DNA of 64,000 bases from Hippophae tibetana. Its lineage: Eukaryota; Streptophyta; Magnoliopsida; Rosales; Elaeagnaceae. The notes beneath the pieces are model-generated. The model was not told the origin of the DNA. It ran no database searches and saw nothing but the letters and a program-made list of their open reading frames with translations. The position numbers were made by a program, and so were the translations under genes. Numbering within the stretch: position 1 is the stretch's first letter; the number at the start of each line of letters is the position of its first letter. The DNA is taken from contig CM072801.1 in NCBI GenBank assembly GCA_037013495.1, positions 11,890,501 to 11,954,500 of the forward strand, given 5' to 3'. This document shows positions 1-15,200 of the stretch, in pieces.

Positions 1-245
1 ATAATGTATATGTCATATACAAATTAAAAAAATATATCAAAGAAATCATTTATTTCTTCTTCAGTTTGGTTATTTCTTCAAATATTTATTTTTTCAATAA
101 TAGCGGTCATTATCGACCAAATCTACGATTTAGGGCATGACCTGCAATTATAGACACAATTTCTGGACCCTGTTCTCTCACTTTGACTAGGCTAGTTAAG
201 TATGAAAGTATAACACGAGTGAATGAGCAAGACTAACCTTAGCAC

Positions 246-3200
246 CTTGCTTAGGTGCATCCAAAGCATCATAGTATATATCAATCAGTTTAGTTATGTT
301 CTGGAGGACTTTATATTTGTGGACGAAATTATCATTTCCCATTGTCAAAAGCTGATCCACCCATGACATCCAACTATTAGCTGCCTCACCTACAGTATAA
401 CTGCAAAAATACAGGTTTTTAAATAGGTCAAATCATGTTAGCATGAAATAACCCAAATAACTAATATATTATTATTTTATTTGTCAAATCCGAACAAACA
501 GTATGAATTTAATGCAAACACTGTTTTCTTGGAATAATGTATTTGTGTTAACCTATAAAACATGACAGAAATATGATAGATCATCGAACATGAAAACAAC
601 CAACAAATAAAAGGCTTGACACAACTTGCTTACTAATTGGGCCAACACGAATAGCATGAATTGTCCCCTCTTAAAACTTTTTAAATGTTTGATATAAACA
701 ATGTTAAGCTAAAATAATAAAGCTGGCCAACAGCAAGCAAATATAAACCTATGAAATAATAAGTCTACAAAGTAGTAATTTAAGCCACCCTTATGTTGGG
801 AAAATTATGTGTCAAACACTCTTATTTTTCTCAAATTTCAGTAAAATTTCACTAGTTTGGAGCATCAGTTATACTTACACCTATATCCATTTCATGTTGA
901 ATTGACACAATATAACATAGAAACACACTAGCCAATCCTAACTCTTTTTTGAACTTAAACTATACTACGTAGCAAATTATCCCGAAAATATACTCTCGTT
1001 ACTGAACAAAAAATATAAAAATAAAATAACTACCCCAAAGGTTTTAAAAATAGCAAAAGGAAATTTTCCAAAAACTTGTGAATAAATAGTAAATGGTCAG
1101 TGCAGAAGAATACCTTGGCTTTTTAAACAAAAATTCAATGAGCTTATCCTCAAATTCTTTATCAGATGAGAAGTCACTTGGCTTTTCACTGGAACCTTTA
1201 AGTTTATGCAAGTCTGAATTTGGAGTCCAAGGTTCACTTGGTTTAAAATGCTCCAATAGCTGAACAACTTCCAGAATTAGTCATCAAAACAAAGAAGAAA
1301 CTTAAATAGCAGAAAACTAAGTGTGAAATAACTTAGATCACAGAATCACACATGGTAAGTCATATGTACCAAAACAAATCCTATTCTCAATAGTAATTTA
1401 GAAATAAGTTACAAAAGAACGTTTGATGAACAATAATAAAATTTGTAATTAGAATGATTCAGGGTATTTCTGTATCTAGTTTAATTCTTAGTCTATAATG
1501 GAACGTAAAGTATTATACTAGTAATAATAATGCATATTCTTAACACAATTCTCAACGATACGTAAAAATATTATATCTTTTTACACATTTGTATAATCGT
1601 TTATGATTTTATTTCATTTTAAAATCAAAAAAGTTTATTTTTTCAATTTTTATTCATTTATAATTTTATAAATTTATTATTTATTTTTGTTCGACTATTA
1701 AACCAAACATTATAAAAATAATATTATTTTTTCATTTAATTCAATTTCTATTATCATTTCTATTACCTTAGTTTTCAATTCAATTCCTCTCTTATACTAA
1801 ATAACTTCGTCTAAGAAGTAACATAAATGGAAGTAAAAACAGACCTTAGGATTTCTTGAAACCCAGTATGTGTCACCATCAAAATCACCACCAGCAATTT
1901 CATCAGCTACAGAACGACGACCTTTGCAAGAGAAGAATATACCACCATCGGCATTACCAATTACATTATTCAATTCTTCTACATATTTAGCCTTCATAAC
2001 ATGAACATCCCCGAAGTGTAAACCAGGATTTCGATAAACTAACACCTTGCCACTAACGTGTCCATTTTTACTGCAAATGTCATTACAACAAGAGTATAAG
2101 AGAACCTAACACATGAATAACAATGTCATACATATCACATAAAAAAAATGCGAGACAATCAAACATACAGAACAACACAAACTTCATCACTTTCTAACTT
2201 TCCTGTGGGATCGGCTGTCCCTGTCAAATAATAACTGTCAGGTACATAAATCCTCCCTGCTCTTAGGCTTTCTTTTCCTCTTTCATTAGAATGGATAGAC
2301 GATGTTTCAAATATGGTTCTTCAAGAGGAATTCCAGATAACAACATTTTTGCCAGGGTAAAATCGTCATCCATATTACCATAGTCCATGGAAACTGTGAA
2401 TAAGATAACAATGATAAGCAGTTGAGAAGAAAACGGGTTATAGGACCCCCAAGAAATAATAATAAAAGAAAGAAAAAAAAACGTGGGAAAGAGAGCACCA
2501 ATGCAGTTTGCTGATAGAGAGCAGATTGGATGCACTACTCAAACGAGCATTTTTGGTTGAAGTTTTTTAAGAAATGTTTCTATAGAAGAACAGTTTACGC
2601 GTTTGGCAAACAAATATTTAGAGCAGTATTTGTATTATTTGTCAAAGAGTATCGAAGTGCTTATTTGTTGTAATTATCAAAAGAACTCTAATTTTATTAA
2701 TAATGATGTGATAAATTAATAAAAATGGAATATTAATGTAATTTTATAAAATGTAACTAATGATATGAGTGAATACCATTATTTTAGATATGTACTTTTA
2801 CAAAAGTAAGGGATTTTACTTCTAGAAAAAGCATTGTAATTTTAGGCGTGAGATCCATGGTTCTTAATAACACTTCAAATTTTATTGTTAAACATATACT
2901 AAAACCTTTTGTTTGCCCCTTTAAAAGCACATTCAAGTAGAGCATCCGAAAACAAAAGTGGGAGAAATATACCTCTCAGTGCTGCACGCTTATTACTAAA
3001 TGCAGAATAAGAATCTTCAAGCGCACTTCTAAGTATATTCAAGAAGTACTCATTTGGTACCCCTCCATAGCTTAGAAGAGCAATCAAATTCTTTGATAAG
3101 TAAGTCCTTTTAGGAGCATGACTGTAAAATACAACTTAAAATTCAGATTTCTAAATATAAACAATGAGAAGAAGAACAATAATTACAAACACAAAATACA

Positions 3201-6200
3201 GTTTTATTTTTGTTTTTTAAATGGAGTGTGCAGTCATGTAAAAACTTTTAAACTAGTACCAGCTTCTATAACATGCTCTTTCCTTTCTTGTTTTTCATTT
3301 TGAAAGTTCCGTGTCAAGTAATTTTATAAAACATATTAACTGTTGAAATATACAACTGAATAAACATAAAATGCAGAGAGTAAACAAAAACTCAATTGAA
3401 CATAAAATGCAGTCGTACTCGTACCTTGTTGAGACTATCTCCAATGAGTTAAAAGTTGGATCACTTGGCAGATATGGGACTTTCTGAACTTTAACCATTG
3501 AATCCCGGACCTGGATTGTGTTAGGGGGAAGCTACAACCAAAACATAATTAGACACATGACCATATATAAATACAGAAGAAGAACAAAGAGACCTATACA
3601 GACCATATCTAAATAGAAGAACAAAGAGAACTATGGAGCAAAACATTCAAACTTTGCATGAAAATAATACTGTAATAATCTCGAGAATACATTTGAAACA
3701 GTTGCTTACTTTATTAAGAAATTTTGCTTTACATATAAAGTGTTAGGTGCGAACGAATCTCACATTGTAAATATATAAAGAACAAATTAGATATATAATT
3801 GGGATGAACTATTCCTAATAAATTAACCTTTTGCTTGGAACAAGGGCAGCACCAGCACCCCCAATAAGCAACCAACATATAAGTTCGAAATGAAGAAAAA
3901 AGCAACTGACTGAAAGAAAATTGAAAATGATACCTTCTTATTGACCAATAATGTTCCTTTGGCAGCACAACCATCGTAAAAGAGACGGCATTGCATCAGC
4001 AATGGCTTGGGGAAGGGGAAGATTTAAACAAAATTAGAATGATTGGTTTGCCAAAAAGTTGCTTGAAAATGATTCGGTTTCCAGAACATAACATACCGGC
4101 ACCTTAGGTCCTTGCTGCATTTTTTTCATTATAATTGATATGGTTAAGACTCTTATACAGCTATAAACAAAATAATAGATCATGCACAGAGAGGTGCAGA
4201 CACTTATATGCTTTAAAAACACAGAAGTGGTGAATGAAGAATATCAGAAGGGCTTCAGAATGTCATCATAAAAGAAGGCCAAAGCTGATATATCTGAAGC
4301 ATATAAAACTAAACTTATATACTTGACATTTTAAATTCATGTTCTTGTAGAATCTGCATAATATCTTAATTGTCCTGCATTATTATTAATTCAAGCCTTA
4401 AATAGCACATTTTAAAAGATTTGGCCAGAAAAAGTCCCAAAATCGCATAGCTTGTAAATCAGTGATTTGTAACCTTACAAAACCTAGATAGACATTAACA
4501 AATGTTTATTAATTTATTTGAAAACTGCAGTTTATTAGAAACAAAATTAACATTCATATTTTAAACTCTAAATGTAGATACCTCAGATTCTTGATTATTT
4601 GTGAACACTCCTTTATATAGATTCTTCGGGCACTTTAAAGCCAAATCCTCCGATATATATCCAGTGCCATCTGTTTGTATAAGAGGCTTTCCATCACGGA
4701 TGATATGGTTATCAGATTCATCCTGCAAATCTCAAAAAAATAAAAATAAATAAATAAACAAATAAAAGAAAAGAAAAATAAAAGGGGAAAAAAAGTAATT
4801 GAATGATGAGTTGAAGGATAAATATTCCTTTTACTACCCAAACTTTTGATTCAATTTACTACTGTAACATCATTTTGATTCAAATTACTATTCAAATTTG
4901 ATTCAATTTAGTACCTTTTATATAAGTTAACTATTTTAACATGTATTTAAAAAAATAGTAAATTAATTTAAGTATTGGACTAAGGAAAAAAGAAAAGCTA
5001 GAGCAGTAAACTGATTAAAAAAAATAAAGGTTTTTATAGTAAAAAGTTAGAAATTAGTTGGAGAAGAACAATAATACTTCTATACATTCTATCACTCTGT
5101 ATAAGTATTGATTTAATGTATCACGTAAACCAAACACTTGTAATTCAACACTTAATATTACTGAATTAAAATATAGGATCTTCGGTTTTAATATCATGAT
5201 AAAAATTATTGAAAAATTAACTCTTTCAAAACCTTAAACTCGTTAAACTCGTTGAGAAATGACAACAATACTTTTATACATTCTATCATAAACAAAAAAA
5301 TTCCAATGAAACAACAAAACTCTACCAGGCAGTATTGGTCCTCTATTGTTTCAATCTTCACTTTTGACCAGTCTATATCCAGGGTGATTGTCTTGGACAA
5401 TATTAGTGACAACCTGAATTTCCAACAGGCAAGATGCACTATAAGTATAAATCATTGAAGAAGCTGCTAAGGGTTTTTGTAAAATAAATTATATCCTAGA
5501 CATACCTAGACATGTACTTGGACATATTTGGCAATGTGTGTGCATGCATAAAAAAACATCTAGCTTCAGCAATCGGTTTATCAGACAGCTTATAGGATCC
5601 AAACTTATCTATTTTGGCTTCAGACTCTATCCGAACAAAGAAGCACTTTACAGGTAATGAAGTTGAACTTTTGTCCTTTGCTTTTCTGCCACCTTCTTTA
5701 AACACTGGTTTGTATCAATATAGAGAGAGTAAACAAAAATATTACGAATCACACTAGGATTTTTGATCAACCCCATAAAACCTCATATATTTCCCTAAAG
5801 ATGAGCCACATGTGTATGCTCAATGGGAGGGCCTGCCTTAGAGTGCAAGAAAAGCAAAAGTAATAAAATAATAAAAACCTTAAAGAATACGAAAATATAA
5901 CTCACATGTTAATTATCTTTAAGGATTGATCATCTAATTTTAAATACTTTAAATTGGAACACATTTGATTTCTTATTATTATACTATGTGACATTTTAGT
6001 CAAATTTATCATAATTTAAATTAAATGCTCATTATTTTAATATTTTTGTCATTTCTAAGTTCTTCCCAACTCTCTAGCTCTGTGAAAGATGACCAATAGT
6101 ATCTTTTTAAATTTTATTAAAAGTCATTTAATATTAAAAAATATTAAAATAATGAGTTTTATTTAAAATTTGACATATTAAATTAAATTATTTCTTGCTA

Positions 6201-9200
6201 TTATGAAAAATAGGGGGACAAATGTCTCTTGCATGATTTAATAAAGATATGTGAACCCGAAAGAATACTTTTGATAAACAAAGTGAGAAGTGTAAGCCCG
6301 TATATTCAGGAATGAGAAAACAACATGAAAAAAAGAAGTGATTATATATGTGAAAGGTCAATTAACTCTTTGTGCAATGTAAAATACATATCGTCAAAGA
6401 TTTCAGAGAAAAAGGTTTGTTAGGTCTCTCAAATTAATCGCGTTTATTTTAATTAATTTTGATAAAAAATATTATTTTAATAACTTTTTTATTAAAATGT
6501 TACTTTTTTTATAAAATATTTAAAATGTGATTAAAACTTGATTATTTAACAATAATAAAATAAAAATTTATATAAATTTTCTTTTAAATATTCATATATT
6601 GTCACAATTTTATTGATTTTTTTAAAAACAAAAATAATATACTTAGATAATTTTCTATTATAATAATATTATTATTAATTATTTTCTTAAATAATTTCAT
6701 ATGAAATTTAACTTTTATGCATGTTAATGTCTCATGTTTTATTGTAATTTATTCACTTGACAAAAAAAACTTATAATTTAATTGAAAAATTATTAAATAA
6801 TATATTTTTCTTGAGTTAACTTATTTTTTAAAAATTAAAGAATAAAAAACATAAAACATAAAATTCGGAAGACTTGTACATCCCCTCTACTCACAATTAT
6901 TCATTTGCTTAAATCATAACAAACTCAAAACATAATAAGGTTAAAAAATATTTGATGGATAAAAATACATTGATATATGTTTGGTATTAAATATATAACA
7001 AACATACAATTCATCGTGATCTCAACTATATCAGCAGATAAAAGTTCAATTTAAAAAGTTGTCATTTGAGCAGTTATAGGAGGACTTACCAAAAAGGCGA
7101 TAGCGTCGCAAGCCAACCGGAATTCCTTCTCTGACAATCTTAGCATATCCTGGAAAATTAGGACCATTTGAATCAGACCTATCAGCAAATTTGACCATTA
7201 GAACGTTATCATCTCCTAGTTTCTTTTGTAGGTGAGTCCTTGCTTTGTTGAGTATGGGACCCTGATTAAAAAAATCCTCAACATTTTGAGAACAAAAATG
7301 GTAACAAATAGCAGAGCAAATAAACATATAAAAATATCATCAAATTATAATATTTTTTGTTATTTTTATTTTTATTTTTATAATTCAATCGTTACATTTA
7401 TTTTATTTATATTATAGAATATATCTAATATAAAAAAAAAACTGAGGAGCTTTGTGATATTTTCCATGTGAATTAATAAATGAGGCAGAGACAAACCTTG
7501 AATTTGTAGGTCCCTTCATTTGAGACAAAAACTTGGTAGATGTACCCTTGTCCGGAATTCCACTCAACATACTGCAATACATCAAAAAACAGGACTGGTT
7601 CATTCCCTTACAAAGTAAGCATATTCCTGAAACTTTGTTTTTAATAGTCCGGGGGCATTGTAGCTTAACGGTATTAGGTAAAAGAAAAAAAAAATTATTC
7701 AAAATCATTTAATTTTAAATAATTTTTTATTTTTATTAAAATCTTCTAAGGTAAAACTTATTAAAACTTTACCACAATAGTATTAAGTATTATCTTAATA
7801 TGAATTTGATAAAAATAAAATTCATGATAAGATGTTAATCTAATATGAAATTTTTTACCACAATCTTTTATCATAATTGATGTTTGAGATTATTTTCTCG
7901 CACATGGAAGGGATATCTCTGTATCTCATATCTCATAATTCTTAACCAGTTGAAAGATTCCTTTCGATTTTTTCGTATCGTTGATTCAAATTGAATCATA
8001 GATAAATCTTTAAGATTTGTCAAGTCCTCTACTTTAATATTGACATTCTCTAGCTCCTTTTTGTAACAATAAACCAAAGAGATTTTCATGTGTTTTCGTT
8101 AAAATAATGTTTCACAAGAGACTTAGGTGCTTTCGAAACTACTGCCAAAAGCACTTTTTGGTGAAAATTTACATACATGGCTTCCATTTAGAATATATAA
8201 ATGCTAGAGAGACATTTAACTATAACACCATCTCCAATAAGCTATTTTATTTTGATGTAACTTTTTCACTATTTCAATGTAAAAGTTACATTATTTTTTC
8301 CCTAATTTATTATACTAAATATCATATTAAAAAAATAAAAAAATTATAAATACTAACATCTATAAAACTTATAACAATAAGAATAACATCTCATTAAAAA
8401 TAAAAGCGTTTCAATTTACAATGTTAAACATTAAATAAGTTTAATTAACCATAATTTAAATTGAAATGCATCTAATTAAACCATATGTTAAATTTTTTTA
8501 ATAGAAAAAATATATAAATTAGATATAAGGGTGCTATTTTCATGATTATAAGTTTTAAAGTCGTTATTTTTATTTTTTTTCCTTAAAAATGTTCTTTTAT
8601 AAAAGTACATTAATTTTTCAAATTAATATATTTATTTTATAAATATTCAATTAATCTATTTTAAATAAAAATATAAACATCTTTATCTTTTATTTGTGTA
8701 CGTGTAATCATAAAATCTATTATCATATATTTAATTTTAATTTATTAAAAATTTAATAATATTATTAAATAAATAAAAAAGATAATTAAAATAAATTTTA
8801 GATAAAAAAGATATAATGAGGATAAAATAAAAATTATAAAAACATTTTATATATTTTATTATTATGAGTAAAAAAAGAATGAAAAAAATAGTATTAAAAT
8901 AATGCAAATATTTTTTATCAAAAAAATCCCACTAAGATACGTAGTTTATCTGTATTATCCAAATCAAATAATACAGAGTTTAATCGCCTCTTTAAAGAAA
9001 AAATTAGTATAAATTTATACTATTCTAAGACTTCTTTGACCCTATAACTTGAAAACTATTTTTAAAATTTATTTTTAAATCATTACCAAAAAAAATTCTA
9101 CAATTTTAAAAAGCAATAAGTTGTTTGGTCATTATTTTAAAAATTATTTTTTACAAAAATAAAAACATGTTTTCCAATATATTTTAATTGTTCTTAGAAA

Positions 9201-12200
9201 TTGTTTTAAGTGTGAACTATTTCTATTTAAAATCTTATATTATACCTTCTTTTTCTCCAATTATTTTTTACCATAATTTTAACTATTTATAAATGAATTA
9301 AAAAAATAAAAAACATTAAATATATTCAAAATTAATAAGATATCAATCATACAAATTAATATAACATATTGTATATATTATTTTCTTTTCTACATGTTAG
9401 CAGGGTCTTCAAACATCTTTAGAATCATATCATTGAAGGAAAGTTTTTTAACTTCCATCGTCATAATGTTTGAAAATCTAGCTGGCTCATAACTCATGTA
9501 TGAGAAAGTTGGGATAGAAAGGGTACTGTCTATTAGGCTATCATTTGTTCTTTCATAAACTGGTTTACTAATCCCATAAGGGAGATTAGTGACACATTTA
9601 AATATGAATTGGGTGTATAAATTCTAGACGTTTGAGTAACTGAGAAAGGTCTAGAGTTTAGCTTGATTTTTCTAGTGGAATCAAAGCTAATTTCGATAGA
9701 TCCATTTGAATACTCAATGATTTTATTGAGTTGTATATTCTTTGGAACAGTGATTGGTAAGTCTTGTCTTAAAGACCATGACTCTGGGAGAATTATTTGG
9801 TTCCAAGGTACCGTTTGAGGTACTATTAATCTAGATTTTACTATGTTGGTTTGAAATAGGGTTGTTTCACCTCTCTTGTCTTGTATAAAAGAGTTTAGAT
9901 TATTATTAGGACAAATAGTAGTCATCACTTTAAAATAAACTCTATAAATGAGAGTTATGTTGCTGGTTTCTTCTTCCATATCGAAACCATGTGTTTTAAT
10001 ATCTACCTTTAAGGCCCTCTGAACATTCGTATCTTTTATGTGTATAGAAAAATTTGGAAAACAATTAAAGTATATAGGACCAAAACATAAAAAAGTTTCT
10101 ACAACTCCAAGTAAAGAGTTAGAGAATTTCTTATATCTCTTGTCTCATACACATAATATAACATAATTGTTTAATCCATCACTTGCAATGGGTTTTACTG
10201 TTATTTGGACTAAACCAATATGTAAATAACTATACTTCTCTTTGTATTAGTCTATTAGACTCTTAGATGATAAGCTTATATTAATAGTTTTCCCTATAAG
10301 AGGAAGTGTTTCTTCTACGATTTTAATAATATAGTCTAATTTAAAGACAAAACTACCTTTATTATAAACTAAGGATATTATGTATTTAGGAACACTTTAG
10401 TTTTGAAGATTTCTTTCAACATCCTCTATTCTTATTACTTTTTTTTAGATCTAGCCAAAGTAGAATCATTACCTTGGCTAGAAGAAGTTGAAGGACTAGA
10501 GAACAAAGATCTTGATAATCTTTCCATTTGAGGATATTTTTTGTAATTGTACGTTATTATGATCAAAGTTATTGTGCGTCAAAGGTTGTCTCTCCAAGGC
10601 CTAACTGCAGACGTCACCTTGATTGACCTAAATCACCTAGATTGACTCTAATTACTAAAATTCTTCTCAATTTAGTAACTTCAATTAATTGGAAATAATT
10701 CAATTCCTTTAGGTCTTTTAGAGCAAATACATTATTGAGTTTAATGATAATCTTCTGTGTAAACTCTTCATTAGAACTTGTCACCAGTATATCGTCTACA
10801 TATGTCAACATAACCATAAATTGTACTTCATCATCATATACCATCATAGAGGTATCTCCTTAGGAACTTTTAAATCACCATGAAATAAGACAATTCCTAA
10901 GCTTGGTATACCACGCTCTAAGAGCTTGTTTCAAGCCATATAATGCCTTTTTTAAACAACAAACATAATAAGGATACTTCCTACTCTAAGCCCTCATTCA
11001 AAAAGGCATTGTTCACATCTAATTACCTCACTTTCCACCATTTAGAAAGTGTTAATGTAAGTACAACCCTTATTGTTATAGGCTTTACCACAAGTTTAAA
11101 AGTCTCATTATAATCTATCCCTTTGGTTTGAAGAAACCCTTTTGCTACTAGTCTACTTTCATACCTATCTAATGATATGTCAGGTTTCAACTTTACTACA
11201 AACACCTTACTTGTTGCTAATAATCTTCCTATGCTTGGGAAGAGGAACTAATTCCTATGTATAATTTTTTTAATAATTATTTGAACTACTTACTCATAGC
11301 CTCAATCCATTCTTTATGTTTCATTGCTTTTCAGAATGTAGTAAGTATTGGAAGAATAACAGTGACATTGAGTTCTTTGGGTTTGAAGATACCAATCTCA
11401 GCTCTTATCTGTATAGAGTGGACATTATCAGTAGCAGGTGGTTTATAAACTTGACATACACAAGGTAAATCTATGGTAAGGTGAATTCCAGATAGGTTAT
11501 ATGTTGAGTGAGTAGTAGGCAAAGGTGTTGTTGAAGAATTTGATGTTAAAGACAAGAGATAAACAAGTTGAGTTAAGGACTATGTAGATTACTGAGATGT
11601 AAGTAAAGATAAAAGATTGACTTTGTGAGGAGAAGAGGAACATTCATCTCGAGAAGAGTTTTGAGTAGAAGAGGAAGGTATGAAAGATGAAAGGTATTGC
11701 AACTAGACTCTTTATGAGATAAATTAGAGAACTGTGAAGTAGGTTCAAATACCACTGATTGTGGTTTGTTATCAAGGACATTATAAATTATCTTTACCTG
11801 GTCATGTGTTTGAGGAAGTTTCACAAAATGTATTGATGACAAGGGTTAATGATTGGGTTGTTTGTTAGGAGACTAGGAATATAGATATGTGTTTCACACA
11901 CCCATGACTTGATAAGGAATTTTAGACTCATCGAATATCATGTGGGTTGAAACATACTTTCTCTTAGTGACTAGATCAAGGTAGTTATATCATTTTTGAT
12001 GCTCAATATAACCCTAGAATACACATGGGATGGATCTGATATCAAGTTTAGTGTTAGCATAAGACCTAGTATAGGCATATAAACATCCAAAAGTTTTTAG
12101 GATAGTATAATCAGGTTTACATTTGTATAGCAACTCAAATGAGGATTTGTTTAACCATGATTTAGAGGGTAGTTTGTTCATAAGATACACTAGACCTTTA

Positions 12201-15200
12201 AAACTATATGCCCAGTAGTTGGTCCAGCCTTTATCATCAATGACTATCCAGTCTCAACCATATGCCTATTTTTTCTTTCTATGACTCTATTTTGTGATAA
12301 GGTATATGGACATGTGATTCTTCTTCTATAACCACCTCAAAATAGGATGTACTTCAAGTGCTTTGAAATATGTTCCACCACCACTCTACAATTGTTGAAT
12401 CTTTATCTGGAATTACCTATAAACTAAGGCTTTAAAATGTAGAAAAACTCGAGCTATCTGACTTTTGTTATGTAAAACATACATCCATTGAAACCTGTTG
12501 TAATCATCCACAAATAATAATAAAAAATTCACCTCATTACCAGGTACCATAAGAGATAGACCTTATCCAGTTTGCAAGCACCACATAATTCTATTCCTAA
12601 ATGAAAGGGACATGAATCCTTTATTTCATGTAAAACTTGTTTTAATAAAGGTAAATGTGGGTGGCCTAGTCTATCATGAGAAAGTATGTAAAGGTGTTAT
12701 AGTACTAGTATTAGAACACTATGAGAAGGTAAAAGCTTAACACAATTAGTGATAAGTCTTATAAATAATTTTGATAAAAAATAAAATCTAACATAAACAC
12801 ATTATTAACTTTATTAATCATTCAATATTAACTGGACAAATATAAGATAAAGGACCGCATAATATTATTAAAAAAAATTAGTTTTAATATTTTTTTGTTT
12901 ATGATCTTGTTTTAATTCTTATTGGGTGAGACACAATGAGATTATCAATCCAAAGAATGAAATATCACACCTGCCGTCGGTCTTGTCTCTTAACGTGGAG
13001 TTTTCCTAAAGACTCCCAGACCTTCGATTCGAATTGAATCATAGACAAATCTTTAAGGTCCGTGATATCCTCTGCTTTAATACTGACATTCTCTAGCTCC
13101 TTTCTGCAACAATAAACCAAGAGATTTTCATGTTTTTTTTCGTCAAAATGATGTTTCACAAGACACTTAGGTGGTTTTAGAACTAATGCCAAAAGTGTTT
13201 TTTGGTGAAAATTTACATACATGGCTTCCATTTAGAACATATAAATGCTAGGGAGACATATAACTATAAACCATCTCCGATGCTTTTATTTTGATGTAAT
13301 TTTTTCACTATTTCAATGTAAAAGTTACACTATTTTTTCCTAATTTATTACACTACAAAAATAAGAAAATTATTAACAAAAATATACATAAAATTTATAA
13401 TAATAAAAATAACATTTCATTAAAAATAAATGGGTTTCAATTTACAACGTTAAACATTAAATAAATTTAATTAACAATAATTTCAATTAAACTATATCCA
13501 ATTAAATAATATTTAATATAAAATAATATGTTAAATTTTTTTAATAACAAAATTATATAAATTAGATATAAGGGTACTATTTTAAAGCAAATTTTAGTAT
13601 AAATTCATACTATTTAAGACTTTTTTAACCCATTAACTTGAAAACAATTTTTAAAATTTATTATTAAATCATTACCAAAAAAAATCTACAATTTTTTTTA
13701 AAAAAAATAGTTGTTTGGTCATTATTTTAAAAATTATTTTTTAAAAAAATAAAAACATGTTTTCCAATATAGTTAAATTGTTCTTTGTGAACTATTTCTA
13801 TTCATAATCTTATATTATACCTTTTTTTCCTATTGATTTTTTTATCATAATTTTAAGTAATTATCAATTAAATAAAAAATAATAATATTAAATTGATTCA
13901 AAATTAACAACATGTCAATGATACAAATTAATATAATATATAATGTTATATATATATATATATATATATTCTTCCTTTTCTTATGAATTTTCTTGTACAA
14001 TAATTACTCTATTTTATTTTAAACTCATATGTTATCTTAGTATACAATTTAATTTTTCATTAATTTAATTTTTTTTATGTAAAATAGAACCTAGTTGTCC
14101 AATGTTTATAAATGTTCAAAAAGATTTTAAAATTTTAAAATATATTATTTAAAATCCTATACACTTTGATAATTGGTTATGAATTTTTTTTATTATAGTT
14201 GCAATGTTAGGTTGATTTTGTTGCAAAGTAAACTTATTCCATCACAAATCTTATACTATTACATATTAAAATAATTAATAATAGATAATTTTTTATTGAC
14301 TTATAACAAGACATAAGATTTGTCACAACGTTAAATTAAAATTAATAATAGTATTATTATAATAAGAATATATAAAATATTTTTTTTATTTTTAATATTA
14401 ATTATATTTTAATTTAATACGATTATTATTAAATAATAATACTTACAATAATATTATTATCTATTAAAATAAAAATAAATTAATACGGCTAATATCACGT
14501 ATCATTAAATACCATTAAATCATAATTTAACAGGATTATATAGGCTCTAGAGTATTCGCCTTTTCGAAAATTTTATTTTCCGTGTTTTCAAAAATAATAA
14601 AAATATACATCAGATGTTTTCAATTTTTTGTTTTTAATTTGACATAATTTTTAAAATTTATTTTTTGTTTTTAGTAATTAGAGCTGACGAAAACTTCCCA
14701 ATACCCGCCACAGTAACTTAGGATCAGAAACTGTTTTCTGAACTCAAGCTCCCCCAAAGCTTCCAACTTTTCTCGTCTACTTTCTCTCGTGAGCAACTCC
14801 CGATCCTCATATAGAAAAGAACTCTCACCTGTACAAAAGTTAGGTAAAACCAAAAACAGAGACTGATCAGAAACAGAGAAAAATGGAAGGAAAGTGAGAA
14901 AGGAACATTAATTTCTCGATCACCTTGACGTGGTGGGTTTATGGCATGAGGAAAAACGGTACTAATTTCTGGAGAGAATAGAGAGTTATTTGATAAAGGA
15001 ATCAAAACAGTTCTAGAAGGTTCTGGAAGCTCCGATTTTGGAGAATGAAAAGGACGTACAGTTCTGACATTATTAGGGGAAACAAAGGAAGAAGAAGGAG
15101 AAGGGCTTTGAAGGGGTGAAAAGGTAAGGCGTTTAACAGGAGTAGTTGGTGATGGTGAATGGTTATCAATCATCCATTCGATATAGGCATTTGGGTTTCT

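Noticed and set aside
7871-8089. Duplicated exon 3 as an alternative mutually exclusive exon
   Set aside because: The copy lacks the exon 3' half and an in-phase donor, so it cannot join exon 4 correctly.
9533-9979. 148-aa frame as an independent host gene
   Set aside because: The sequence continues in viral movement-protein style on both sides across stops, and it sits in an RDR intron.
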